This document shows, one piece after another, positions 20,516 through 30,374 of a stretch of 64,000 nucleotides of DNA (within the stretch, counting starts at the first letter, position 1; each line of letters begins with the position of its first letter). A model generated the notes under the pieces. That model was not told the origin of the DNA. It worked only from the letters and a program-made list of their open reading frames with translations, and did not search any database. Where the stretch lies: the NCBI GenBank assembly GCA_001247695.2, contig LGRX02035238.1, positions 1 through 64,000 on the forward strand. The letters run 5' to 3'. The translations under genes were made by a program, and so were the position numbers. The stretch is from Cymbomonas tetramitiformis. Lineage: Eukaryota > Chlorophyta > Pyramimonadophyceae > Pyramimonadales > Pyramimonadaceae.

Positions 20516-21912
20516 TCACTGTGACCATGTTAACCAAGCGAAGTAGTAGTCCATGTCTGCGTCCCTCAGAGCCGTCGGGTCGATGTAGTGTTGCACTGCC
20601 GAAAAGAACTGTGACCAGCCTCCCAGGAAGCACACTTTCTCCATTGTAACACCCACAGCTCGAGCACACGTCGTGGCACCCTTCCGGGTGTTGTGTGCAG
20701 AAAAGTGACCTCCTTCAGGAGGTCTGCAGTCCAGCTCGCTGAGAGACCAATCCAGTCATTTGCCACGGAAGCCTTGAAGTTCTTCGGGTCCTCGGAAAGC
20801 AGCCAGTAGGCGTCAGGTTGAGTCTTCTCAGAACTGTTCCAAGCCGTGTCACGGTGGAACTCCCAGTGCTCGATCAGCTCCTTCAACAGAGCCACCCCCT
20901 TCCAGGGGATGCACAGGCGTCGCTTCACTCGATGGTGTCGCCGTCCCTTCTCCTTCAGTAGCACCACTGAGAACTCATCGTCGCCACAATGAACGTGCTG
21001 CCGTGACAACGAGGTCCCCGTGTCCGGTCTGCCGAAGGTCACGAAGGCCACAACCACGTAGGTAAAGGCTCGCAGTAGCTGCAGCTCCTCAGGCGATCTC
21101 GGAGTCAACTTCAGCGCTGCTTCGTGCACACGTCGTACGTGTGCCGCTGGCAGCCACGTCCGCTGGGTCTGGATGTTCTCCTCCTGCACCGCCCGCTCCG
21201 CCTGGATGGTCGCCATCCCCTTCACAGCTCGGGTCACAGAACGCCCCTTCGCTGGTCCAGGGAAACCAAGGTCCTCGTGGTAGTTGTTGATGGCGGACAG
21301 GTACGGCTGTAAGGATGCCGACTGGATGTTCCCGTCCTCCAACAGAGAGGCGATGTACAGCAACACAGTCGCCTCCGACGCTGGCAGCCACGGCCGTTGG
21401 TCACGCTCACAAAATAAAATGAATCGCCGTGCCTTCGGTCCGTAGTTGTCCTTCGTCGTGTCCAGCAGTGCCTTTCTCTGCATCGACACCGCCAGTTCGG
21501 TGAGCCGGGAAGGTCCCAACTCACCCCTCCACCGCTCACAAAGTGAGCGCGTGAGGAAATTTTGTACAACACCACCGCGCTTGTACTCTTCGTAGTTGCC
21601 TCCGCTGCTCCGCTCGGTGTTCTCGCCGTCCGCGTCTGTTGCCTCGTCCGTGCTGTTGATGATTTTGAAGTTCTCTTCGGACAAGTCTAGCGTCTCCTCG
21701 TCGCCGTCGTCGTACAACACGTGCGCCTTCCCGTCCTCGTTGAACTCCTTCACCACACCCGGGTAGAAGCAGTCATCGTCCTTCCAGAACACCTCGATTT
21801 TTGTACCCACGGTCACCTTGCTTGCTGTCGTACTCGTAGCGGAGCTTCTTCGTACTTCGGCAGCGTAGTAACTCACGGGCGCGCCTCGATGAAGAACATC
21901 ACAGCGTCCCAT
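20516..21912 (-). pseudogene. Copy A Tudor-like + tyrosine recombinase ORF (frameshifted)
   Basis: The ATG at 21912 overlaps the upstream ORF by 40 nt. An N-terminal Tudor-like module follows (KIEVFWKDDDCFYPGVV ... VLYDDGDEETLDL, about 21815-21660). The recombinase core-binding domain carries YLSAINNYHEDLGFPGP, and VTFGRPDTG holds the first catalytic Arg. Compared with copy B, 4 bp (GGCT) are missing near 20744. The catalytic box (HNTRKGATT), the GGW and the YIDPTA with Tyr are thus present but in another frame. The HxxR residues themselves are intact here. The C terminus in that frame ends at the TGA at 20516-20518. The same frame is also open upstream through the whole RT region to 23943, giving one uninterrupted frame of about 1125 codons. 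Confidence 0.85.
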
Positions 21913-23939
21913 TTCGAGGGCCCGAGCAGCTCGGACCCTCCCAGCCTGCTCGGAGTGAACAGGTCCCTGCGCCGTGGCATGATCACCACCTCGGTGGCCA
22001 GGGCCTCCAGCTCTCTGAACCAGGACTGTCCCGGCCAGTACGGAGCCACCACCGTAGCAGCGGCCCCCTCCTCCCGCAGCTTGTGCGCCACCTCGTCCAG
22101 CAGCGCCCACGGGGGGTTCACCCAATTGTTCTCCCCCCGCCAGTCGTACGTCAGAGAGTCCACACCTTCGCACTTCGGGTCCTTCCACGCAGCGTAGTAC
22201 CGAGGAAGCTGCGCGGAGATCTCGGAAGCGAACCGGTCGACTGTGTAGGGCCCCCACTGCTTGTTGGCCCACACGAACCAGTCCCGATTCAGCCGCCAGT
22301 CGTCCAAATCCTCGCAGCGCGAAAGGTTGTCGGCCCACACGTTGGCCTCGCTGCGGATGTACCGAGCCTGCAACTCGATGTCGTGCAGATCCAGTAGCAG
22401 CTAGAGTCTCCTCATTCTCCTCATCAGGTCCGGGTTCCTGGAGGTGAAGTGTGACAGCATCGCCACCACCGCCTGGTTGTCGCAGTAGAGCCGTACGACC
22501 TTGCCCTCCAGCTTCTGCAGGAACGCCTGCACGGTCTTGTACACGGCCTCCAGCTCCAGGAGTGTAATGTGCCAGCAGCGCATCTCGTCTGGCCAGAAAC
22601 CTCGCGCGGGGAACTTCAGGTTCAGCACTCCTCCCCAAGCTGTCATCGAAGAGTCCGTGTGCACCTTCGCTCTCGTCGGGGATCTCCAGATCTTGCGCGC
22701 GTTCCACCTGCTCATCACAGGCAGCCTGGACCACCATTCTAAGTCCCCCCGAGCTGAACGTGAGATTTTTACCTTCGCTCCCCAACTGCGTTTCTCCGCC
22801 AGCACCAAGTAGAGCTCCCGTAGGTAGAGCCGCGCCGCTGGTACTGCCAAGTACACGGATTGGCAGAGTCCCGTGAAGGACGCCAGTCTCCTGGCAGGAA
22901 TCCACCTCCGATTTCTCGCTGCGTCGCACAGGATCTCCTTCGCCTTGGTGTGGATTTTGTGCACCCGTCGTTCTGTCACACGGAATTGTCCCAGCTTCAG
23001 GTCCACCTCCAGCCCGAGGTGCTCCACCACCTGCGTAGGCTCCCATTGGCCCTTCTTCTCGTTCCGCCGTAGGCCAAGTCGATGAAGCACCAGTTGAACT
23101 TTTTCTCGACGCAGAAAGCCTTCTCGCTGAGAGTCGACCAGCACCAGAAAATCGTCCATGTACGGTAGTACTCGCATTCCGCTGTGACGGTTCGCGTCCC
23201 CGCCAGCACCACCGGTCCTGCGACGGACTGACCATCGCTGTCGTACGGCGGAACCGTCCCGCAGTCTCTTGATTTCTTTGCGATCCTCCGCTGCCTGTGG
23301 AGAACGTAAAGCCTCCACCATCACGCGTACGAACTTGCAGAAAACTCTCGGAGCGTCGCTCCATCCGAACGGCATTGTTGAACATTGAAGCAGGTCCCCT
23401 TGCAGGTCGAACTGCATGAACTTCTGGAAGTCCGGGTGGATCCCCAGCGCATGAAAACCGTCCTGGAGGTCGAAGCTGAAGCACCAGTCGCCCGGTTTCG
23501 CCAGTATCCTTAGTTTCTTCAGCGTCTCCATCTTCACACGATTTTTCACACACCACTGGTTCAGCCATCGGAAGTCCACCACCAGTCTCCACTTGTTCGT
23601 ACCCGGTTTTGGCACTAAAAAAGCGCGAGAAACGTGAGATCTTCTCGTCGCTCTCGTCCAGGCACCGTTCTCCAGCAGCCTTTCCTTCTCCGCGTCCAGC
23701 CACACCTGCTGCTGCCGCGTAGCATCCCTCAGTGACACCCCGTGGTCGAACGGAGGCGGAGGCTTGCGCTTCCATCTCAACTTCACCCCGTGAGTAATCC
23801 ATTGCATCACCTCGGAACTGGCGCCCGCCGCGCGCCATGCTCCCCTCCGCTGTCTCACCTGCTGTTGCACGGTGAGTTTTCCCCGCCCAGCGCCCGGAGA
23901 GGGTTGTTGCGCTGGACGGGGTGGCGGCACGCACATCAC
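21873..23939 (-). pseudogene. Copy A RT-RNase H-methyltransferase-like ORF (one stop)
   Basis: The RT palm is clear: FSFDLQDGFHALGIHP with the first Asp, MPFGWSDAPRVF, and YMDDFLVLVDS with the YxDD box. RNase H residues are KVHTDSSMTAWGG (D), LELEAVYKTV (E), VVRLYCDNQAV (D) and ANVWADNLSR (D). A segment VDRFASEISAQLPRYY ... NNWVNPPWALLDEV ... TVVAPYWPGQ follows. It corresponds to the methyltransferase-like domain of DIRS/PAT elements and keeps an NPPW motif. An in-frame TAG at 22401-22403 replaces the Trp seen in copy B. The start codon overlaps the end of the ORF1 frame (TGATG). Confidence 0.88.
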
Positions 23940-24007
23940 ACATCGGCCGCGGGCTTTCCGCCCCGGCCCTTGCCGCCTTTGTCGGTAGGCTTCTTACCGT
24001 CCTTCTC

Positions 24008-24937
24008 CTACTTGTTCTTACGCTCCTTCCAGCGGTCGCGGTCCCGTGGATCTTTCACAACCCGCGTTTCCGCGTTCGCTGCATTTTTCGACGTAAGGTT
24101 CAGCATCGCCCTGCCGCGGTTCTTGTCGAAGTCGTTCAGCCACTGCTGCAACACCTCATCCGCCACCATGCCGTCTGCTGCCTGGCAGACCCTGTCCTCC
24201 ACGAACTGCAGCTTTGCGCGTAGAGCGTCCGATCCTCCACGCTGCGAAGAACCAGACTCCTGCTCCAGCTGCCCGCGCAGTTCCAGCATCGTCCAACGGT
24301 TGCACAGCAACGCGTACACGCCGTGCACCGAGTTGGTAACCTCGTGGAAGTGTCTCTGCCATTCTCTCAGCGTCAATCCGGAGTCTTCGTTCACGTCCAA
24401 CGTCTTGTTGCACGCGTCCACCACGTCGTGCAAATAAGACAGCGCTGGAGCCAGAACCATGCACTCGTACTTCATCGAAGAGTTGGACTTCTTGGAGAGC
24501 GCGTCGTACGTCTTGCTGCCGTGCAGGTCATACAACTGCGGCATCCTCGATGTCAGTGTAGCCGGCCGCGGTGGGAACGGGTTGACTGAGGCTGCTGGCA
24601 CGTAGTCCAGCTTCTTCCTTCTCTCCAGAAGTTGCTCGGCGGTCTTGGCTGCGGAGTCCGGGTCAGAAGTTCCAGGCTTCGCTGCCACCTTCGCCTCCAG
24701 CTCAACGTTGATTTGTGCTTGACGTTGAAGCTCAGCACTCAGCAGTCGATGTTCCTCTGCCTGCTGCCTCTGCATCTCAAGCAGCTCCCCTTGCTGCTTT
24801 TGCATCGTCAGAATTTGTTGCATCAGCACGTCCTGAGTGGACTGTGCTGCCGGGGAAGGGGAAGCCTGCCCGATGTCTGGCTTCCCCGGGAGGGGAGGGA
24901 AATCCTCTGCAGACTTTCCCTTCGAAGATCCAGCCAT
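24008..24937 (-). CDS. Copy A ORF1 (Gag-like)
   Basis: The 309-codon ORF starts MAGSSKGKSAEDF. It has a Gln/Glu-rich probable coiled coil (about residues 40-80, MQKQQGELLEMQRQQ), a Pro-containing linker and a helical domain with KTYDALSKKSNSSMKYEC. It ends in a charged tail. No zinc knuckle is seen. By position it is the structural (Gag-like) protein, which is inferred. A TAG at 24008-24010, shared with copy C, ends the frame about 23 codons before the position used in copy B, so A and C share an earlier truncation. Confidence 0.75.
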   Translation of the reverse strand: MAGSSKGKSAEDFPPLPGKPDIGQASPSPAAQSTQDVLMQQILTMQKQQGELLEMQRQQAEEHRLLSAELQRQAQINVELEAKVAAKPGTSDPDSAAKTAEQLLERRKKLDYVPAASVNPFPPRPATLTSRMPQLYDLHGSKTYDALSKKSNSSMKYECMVLAPALSYLHDVVDACNKTLDVNEDSGLTLREWQRHFHEVTNSVHGVYALLCNRWTMLELRGQLEQESGSSQRGGSDALRAKLQFVEDRVCQAADGMVADEVLQQWLNDFDKNRGRAMLNLTSKNAANAETRVVKDPRDRDRWKERKNK

Positions 24938-25194
24938 TCTCTCTCCCTCAGAGGAGTAACAGTGAAGTCAATCGTACTGCCGTAGCCGTTGTGGAGCCGT
25001 CGTTTGAAGTAACGCCGTCCCCGCGACTTCTCTGTCAGATCTCCTGTCGTCATTCGATCGCCGTCGTACAACCAAGTGGTCTAGTCACTACCTACTCTAC
25101 TGTTTTACCGGTGAAACAGGTGAAGAAAATTACAAAATCGGATTTGCAGTGTGCCTCACAGAGTACCGTAGGTACCCGTGAAGTTCCTGTTTGC

Positions 25195-25357
25195 AAGAGC
25201 AAAAGGAACAGAGCTGAACAGGCGTGTCGCTTCGTGGCTACTTGTGCATCCTGTTTGTGTCACGGAGCTACATGTGTCATTCGGCTCTACAGCAGCAGGA
25301 GTCACGGATTCTGAAAGTCTGAAACCACAAAAATTCTGTTGCACTCCAATTTGAACA
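25195..25357 (-). repeat. Copy A 5' terminal repeat A1
   Basis: About 163 bp, on the element strand from TGTTCAAATTGGAGTGCAAC to TTTTGCTCTT. It is nearly identical to A2 at 20274-20437 and to the A repeats of copies B and C. Confidence 0.9.
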
Positions 25358-25507
25358 AAATGTCTTCACCCAATCTAGATTAAAATGAAGTGCCTACACC
25401 CAATCCAGATTAAAATGAAGTGCCTACACCCAATCTGGATTAAAATGAAATGCCTACACCCAATCTGGATTATAATGAAATGTCTACACCCAATCTAAAC
25501 TTATCCC
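25358..25507 (-). repeat. 30-bp repeat array, inverted, right part
   Basis: About five units (CTACACCCAATCTGGATTAA-type) follow copy A directly and end with AAACTTATCCC at 25507. That matches, inverted, the GGGATAAGT that opens the array at 17526. A palindromic flank (TATCCCTATTAGGGATA) follows. Confidence 0.85.
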
Positions 25508-25690
25508 TATTAGGGATATGATGATATATATATATTATCATACGACGTCTCTCGCTCTCTCCTTCATTCCCGCACGTTGCCACTCAGGATCTGGTGGTGG
25601 CTCGCTGAGTATTGTTGCATGGATCGTGAGAATGGCATTGCAACGAATTATACAGAGATCTGACCGGGCGGTGAACTTGGTGCGGTGCAG

Positions 25691-25759
25691 GGTGGTGCAA
25701 TCTTCTGCCAAGGGATGTCCCTGTCGGTCATTGACTGCAGCTTTCAATCAAACTCGGCG
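25691..25759 (+). CDS. Beta-helix exon (23 codons)
   Basis: The acceptor is GGTGCAG|GGTGG and the donor GCG|GTGAGC. It encodes GGAIFCQGMSLSVIDCSFQ then SNSA, one Pmp-like rung (GGAI ... CxF...NxA). Both boundaries are phase 0, and it can join directly to the exon ending at 3539. Confidence 0.75.
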
Positions 25760-25992
25760 GTGAGCAGCATATTTTAGATGCATCAGTAGCTCTGATGTGA
25801 TCACGGACTGATGATGCCGATTATTTACAAAACAATGTTATTATTTGAATGTGTGTGTTTTAGTTACAGCGCCTTGCAAGAATTTTAGCGCCTTCTGGGA
25901 TGCGCCATGTGGATTCAACGTGGCATGCTACTTTGTGCTTGGAACATTGCGAGTAAGCCAAGTGGGAACCGAGTGGCCTGATTGGCATGCAG

Positions 25993-26112
25993 GTTCAAGG
26001 TGGCGCAATTTACGCATCTTCTTCGGAAGATTGGCGCCGGTTACTAGGCAGCGGTGCTGACACCATGAGTGTGCACATCGAGAGGAGCTCATTCGAGGGG
26101 AATACGGCAGAA
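25993..26112 (+). CDS. Beta-helix exon (40 codons)
   Basis: The acceptor is GCATGCAG|GTTC. The peptide runs VQGGAIYASSSEDW ... IERSSFEGNTAE, the same rung pattern with the Cys replaced by Ser. The donor GAA|GTCTGT is weak but keeps phase 0. Confidence 0.65.
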
Positions 26113-26382
26113 GTCTGTGTGCAGCCCTCGCCCATATTGTTGTGGAGCACATTGTAGCCTGCCTCATGTGCCATGTATGCCGTTGCTAGCTAGGACAGCT
26201 CCCTTTTTCGGATGTGCTCCGGTCTGTTGCAATCACACAACTCGCCGCATGCTAAGCAAGGGGAGGTGGCGAGACACTTTCTTGTCGTACACGCAGCCTG
26301 CAATATGCAACTCCATCATTTGCCGCAGGGTTTCTGATAATACCTTGCTTACGTGATGACTGCTACCACCATCATTTGCAAA

Positions 26383-26992
26383 GGGAATTTATCATTCCAG
26401 GAGCAAATATGACTTGTTTCCGGAACAAGTAACTTTAGGTACTTTTTTGAGAAACATTGATTTTTCGCGGAGCAAATTTTACTTGTTCCGCAAACAAGTA
26501 AAAAAGTCATTTCTTTCTGGATCAAAGCTGACTTGATCCGGAAACAAGTTGAAAACCTGCTTCTTTCCGGAGCAAAATTGCATTGTTTAAAAAACAAGTC
26601 GAAATTACGACCCGGGGGAAATGTGACTTTAATATGGTCATATTTTTGGGCATGGCGACTGTCTCCCATCATACCATGGTAAAAACACAACCACGCACAA
26701 TTGCACGTACACGGAGCACCGTAAGGCGAGATTAGTACTCTGGTCGGGGATGACGGCCGACCAACGATATCGATGTAGCAACCCCCCCCCTCGCGCTTTA
26801 TTCCCCCGAGTCTGCTTTCGTGCAGTGGGGGTAACACCGCCCCCTCCCCCGCAAACCTCGATATCGTGCACCCCCTCACACTAAAAACACCCGAAGTTAC
26901 TTGTTTCAGAAACAAGTCACATTTACCCCAAAATCCAAGAAAGTCCCCCATGTTCTGGAAATTAGTCAAATTTGCTCCGGGAAAAAAAACCT
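26383..26992. mobile_element. 610-bp inverted-repeat element with 9-bp TSD
   Basis: The 9-mer ATTTGCAAA flanks the element at 26374-26382 and 26993-27001. The inner ends are imperfectly inverted: GGAGCAAATATGAC on the left, GTCAAATTTGCTCC on the right. Inside, the hairpin word ACTTGTTTCCGGAACAAGT and variants recur at least five times with GGAGCAAA-type spacers. It has no transposase. A 9-bp duplication fits Mutator-like elements, but the TIRs are diverged and the assignment is open. Confidence 0.7.
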
Positions 26993-27160
26993 ATTTGCAA
27001 ATTGTGTATGGTAAGAATCTGTCGTGGTGTGGATGCGAGTGGTAGTGAATAATGTGGGAGTGGCACGGAACGCAATTGCAGTGTTGTTTGATGGGGTCAA
27101 GCAGCCTGCAGCTTATGTCAAATGTGTCGTATGATGGGTCAGCAAGCATGTCTTGCACAG

Positions 27161-27268
27161 GAAGCAGGCGGCGCATTATACTTGAGTACTCCCTCCAAAC
27201 ATCATCATCTTTCCTTGAAGGTCAAGAACTGCACATTTATCAACAACCACTGCATGAACGGTGTTCAG
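27161..27268 (+). CDS. Beta-helix exon (36 codons)
   Basis: The acceptor is CTTGCACAG|GAAG and the donor GTTCAG|GTACCC. It encodes EAGGALYLSTPSKHH ... VKNCTFINNHCMNGVQ, one full rung. Phase 0 at both ends. Confidence 0.75.
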
Positions 27269-27620
27269 GTACCCTCTGAAGAGGGCCCTCTGAAGTCTGC
27301 TAAGCATGGAGAAGTAGGCATGAGTCACTACATATACTGCTGCTGTAATTTTGGTGGCCTCGTGGCGAGCAAGCCCTGCACCAGGGGTTGACAACCACAT
27401 CCAGTGGCACAGGCACAGTATGCTCGGCGCCTTGCAGTTGGCGGTCTGGCTTGATATAGGAGGCAGATGAGGGCTCTACATACGGTGGTGATCAAGGCTT
27501 CCCAATCAAGGCACGCGCGTGCAAATTACCGCTGCAATCCGTGCTGCGCACACATAGTGCCTTCATCACGATTGCCTTCAGTAGGTGTGGAGAAGGCGCA
27601 GGGTGGTGTCACTGGAGCAG

Positions 27621-27734
27621 GCGTGCAACAGGCGCTCTGGAGAAGGCGGGGCAATAAGCTTAAACATAAACCATTTCGACACTATGGTGACTGTGATCGA
27701 GGATAGCACGTTCCTGAACAACAGTGCAGTGCAG
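27621..27734 (+). CDS. Beta-helix exon (38 codons)
   Basis: The acceptor is GGAGCAG|GCGTG and the donor GTGCAG|GTCGGG. It encodes SGEGGAISLNINHFD ... VIEDSTFLNNSAVQ. Phase 0 at both ends. A second AG ten bases downstream would break the frame, so the upstream acceptor was chosen. Confidence 0.72.
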
Positions 27735-27990
27735 GTCGGGGGCCAATATTGTCCAGTTTTCACCTTGCTCCGCACCCGCAAAGCATCTCAGTTTGAGTCC
27801 TAGCCTTGCTCCGCAACCGTGGAGGGCCTCCACTATCGCCAGCAGTCCGTAACACGCTCACCGTTGGTATATATGCACACAATATTACTGCTCCCCCAAT
27901 TGAATTAAAATGGCGCCGTGAGCATAGCTGAGATAGGAATGTATTAAAATGCTGAGATAGTGGGAGCTGGGCATCAATTGGGCCGAGCAG

Positions 27991-28092
27991 AATGGCGGGG
28001 CGCTATTTGTCTTCGGCGAAGATGTGAGCGCAGAGAATGCATTCTTGAATGTGACGCTCTCAAGGTGCTCATTCACCAGCAACCAGGCCCAG
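27991..28092 (+). CDS. Beta-helix exon (34 codons)
   Basis: The acceptor is CCGAGCAG|AATGG and the donor GCCCAG|GTGCGG. It encodes NGGALFVFGEDVS ... VTLSRCSFTSNQAQ. Phase 0 at both ends. The pyrimidine tract before the acceptor is poor, so the 5' boundary is less sure. Confidence 0.65.
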
Positions 28093-28532
28093 GTGCGGCA
28101 GCCCTCTCGGCTCCACACCACCAGCTGTCACGTGTAACGGTGGAGGCTCGCGTGTATGATTGTGGATCCGTGTACTATAAACATCGGCCGCAGGTAATAA
28201 TGACGCACACACGATTCCCAGCTGCATGGCATTCCCCGGCCCTCATCGCCGAAGGCTCCCTTAAACCCGTTAGGAGTCCGATGTTCTAGTCCTCTCGTCG
28301 TTGCTGAGTCCTATCAGCTCCTTGCTGGTGCCCATGCTCGGATCCGGGATCTCTCAGCCCCTCCCAGAGCCTCATACCACGCACTCAGTTCTCGGTCTCG
28401 AGCACTAGGTTCCCGTCTCGAGGATCCTCAAGAGCTACAGCAGAGCCTTACCAATCACGCACTTCGATCTCTCTGCGGGAGAGGTAGCATGCGCCCTTCG
28501 ATCTCTCAGCTAACGTGCAATACACCCTGCAG

Positions 28533-28622
28533 GGCGGAGGAGGCGCTATTTCTTTCTACTCTGAATACGAGTTTTCTATATTCCTCCAGGCCATCGAGTG
28601 CACCTTCACTGGTAACACCGCG
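28533..28622 (+). CDS. Beta-helix exon (30 codons)
   Basis: The acceptor ACCCTGCAG|GGCGG and the donor GCG|GTGAGT are both strong. It encodes GGGGAISFYSEYEFS ... AIECTFTGNTA. Phase 0 at both ends. Confidence 0.78.
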
Positions 28623-28974
28623 GTGAGTTGGTACATCGGCGGGGCCCAGGGCACACATGACAGGCTGACGTCACAATCGAATATCAACTGCTTATTTTAA
28701 GTTATTTTAACCGTTGTTGATTGCAAGCAACAATAGTGACAACGCGACATGCGCTAAGTTTCTTATAAAGTAGATGTTAGGATATGAGCAAGCCGGCGGC
28801 ATACCAGCCGATTTTAGTGCAGACCGGTCTGTACCAAGATCACTGGTACAAGCTAGCCCGTACCAATTGCACTGGTACAGGCTTACCTGATCAGCTGACA
28901 TGCCCCTTCCACGGTTTGAGCAAGCTTCCGGCTGACTTTTCTGGTAAAGGCTTTGCCTGTACCAGCCGGTAGCC

Positions 28975-29730
28975 ACAGAAGACCGGCTGCGCTATGTACC
29001 CACGCCGGGGATCAAAGGATTTAGCACACACTTCGGGACACTTATCCGGATTCTCCGGAGCTTACTAGTGAAGAATGGGACCCCCTAAGCCTTACTGAGC
29101 CACCCGAGCCACTCTGCATCTGCACCGCCAGCGCACTGCTGCCTTGTGCCTGAAGCCGGTTCATCCCTACCCCGAGCTGTGCGAGCCATATCTCCACCAC
29201 CAAGCCTATGCGCAGGACTACCCCTCTGCTCCCTGAGCCTCACTGGGCCACCTGAGCCCCTCTGCGACTGTCCTGCCGGCGCACTGCTGCTGCTGCTGCT
29301 GCTGTGTGCGCGTATCCTTGGACCAACTCCTTTGTGTGTGTGCTTATCCTTGGACCGACTCCTTTGGCACCCCGTAGCCACAGAAGACTGCACTATGTAC
29401 CCACGCCAGGGATCAAAGGATTCAGCACACACTTCGGGACACTTATCCGGATTCTCCAGAGCTCACTAGTGAAGAATTCCCCCCCTAAGCCTCACTGAGC
29501 CACCCGAGCCCCTCTGCATCCGCACCCCCGGCGCACTGCTGCCTTGTGCCTGAAGCCGGTTCATTCCTGCCCCCCGAGCTGTGCGAGCCATATCTCCACC
29601 ACCAAGCCTATGCGCAGGACTACCCCTCTGCTCCCTGAGCCTCACTGGGCCACCTGAGCCCCTCTGCGACTGCCCTGCCGGCGCACTGCCGCTGTGCCTC
29701 TGAAGCCGGCTCACCTCCGCCAATCGAGCC
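28975..29730 (+). repeat. Dispersed repeat family 1, two tandem copies
   Basis: Two copies (about 28975-29300 and 29390-29700) share CACGCCGGGGATCAAAGGAT-like, CACACTTCGGGACACTTATC and TGCCTTGTGCCTGAAGCCGG blocks. A third lies at 55920-56290 and shorter pieces at 31685-31780 and 54366-54425. No protein domain fits, and no RNA polymerase III boxes were recognised. CTG trinucleotide expansion is seen at 29286-29305. Confidence 0.75.
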
Positions 29731-29944
29731 ACCTCTTCACCACCAAGCCCACATACGGGACCACCCCTCTGCCCCCTACACGCCCTAGGGCCTGGTCTCA
29801 AGAGAGCTTGCCCACCCGCGCCACGGCCAGAATCCCCAAGGGCTGTCCCAAGGGGCTGAGAATGATAATCTGGGTTGCCCTCATCCGAGCCTGCGCCCCC
29901 GCTACCGACTTGCGCCTGCAGCCCTCTACCCTAAAGCCCTTAAT

Positions 29945-30040
29945 TTTGATCGTACATCGGGGGCAGGCACCTCATTTAAATCCACATCGGGGTAGGCACT
30001 TCAATTTAATCCTACATCGGGGCAGATATTTCATTTAAAT
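29945..30040 (+). repeat. 30-bp repeat array, third site, forward
   Basis: About three units of ACATCGGGGCAGGCAC...CATTTAAATCC, related to the arrays at 17.5-18.6 kb. They form the left partner of the inverted array at 30375-30605. Confidence 0.75.
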
Positions 30041-30059
30041 GCTTGATTGGGGATGACGA

Positions 30060-30355
30060 GATCGGTAATCGTCGGCATCGTTATCCATGATGCCAATGAT
30101 GACATCGTCATGTCATCATTATCATAACCGATGCCGACGTCATCATTATCATAATCGATGCCGATATCATCGTTATCATAATCGATGCCGATGTCATCAT
30201 TGTCATCATCGATGCCCATGTTATCACTACATAATCGATGCCGATGTCATCATTGTCATCATCAATATAGATGTCATGTCATCATTGCCATCATGCACAC
30301 CGATGCCGATGTCATAATGCATGCCGATGCCGATGTCATCATGGATGACGATTGC
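30060..30355. repeat. 27-bp minisatellite (GATGCCGATGTCATCAT...)
   Basis: Units of GATGCCGATGTCATCATTAT followed by CATAATC repeat about five times with a 26-27 bp period between about 30130 and 30265. Shorter GATGCCGATGTCAT words flank them. The period is a multiple of three, but there is no other sign of coding. Confidence 0.8.
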
Positions 30356-30374
30356 ATGCACTGCCTACGCAACA

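Larger units (their letters stand above)
20081..25357 (-). mobile_element. Copy A: DIRS-order YR retrotransposon with split repeats
   Basis: On the minus strand the order is A1 terminal repeat (25357-25195), ORF1 (24937-24008), RT-RNase H-methyltransferase-like ORF (23939-21873), Tudor-like plus YR ORF (21912-20516), then B1 (20466-20438), A2 (20437-20274) and B2 (20109-20081). The A1 ... B1-A2-B2 layout is the split-direct-repeat structure known from PAT and Ngaro elements. The flanks are 30-bp array units on both sides with no obvious target duplication, as expected for YR-mediated integration. An in-frame TAG in the RNase H and a 4-bp deletion in YR make this copy non-autonomous. Confidence 0.88.

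Noticed and set aside
20566..23943. A single 1125-codon minus-strand protein
   Set aside because: Its first two thirds are the shadow of the RT-RNase H-methyltransferase ORF in another frame, and its last part leaves the YR frame after a 4-bp deletion. Kept only as an observation on overlapping frames.
29000..29200. SINE with RNA polymerase III promoter
   Set aside because: I could not find convincing A and B boxes, so only a dispersed repeat is claimed.
29286..29305. CTG trinucleotide repeat as a coding poly-Leu/Ala tract
   Set aside because: Only about six units, inside dispersed repeat family 1, with no exon evidence.
30060..30355. CRISPR-like array
   Set aside because: The 27-bp units are adjacent with no unique spacers, in a eukaryotic context; it is a minisatellite.
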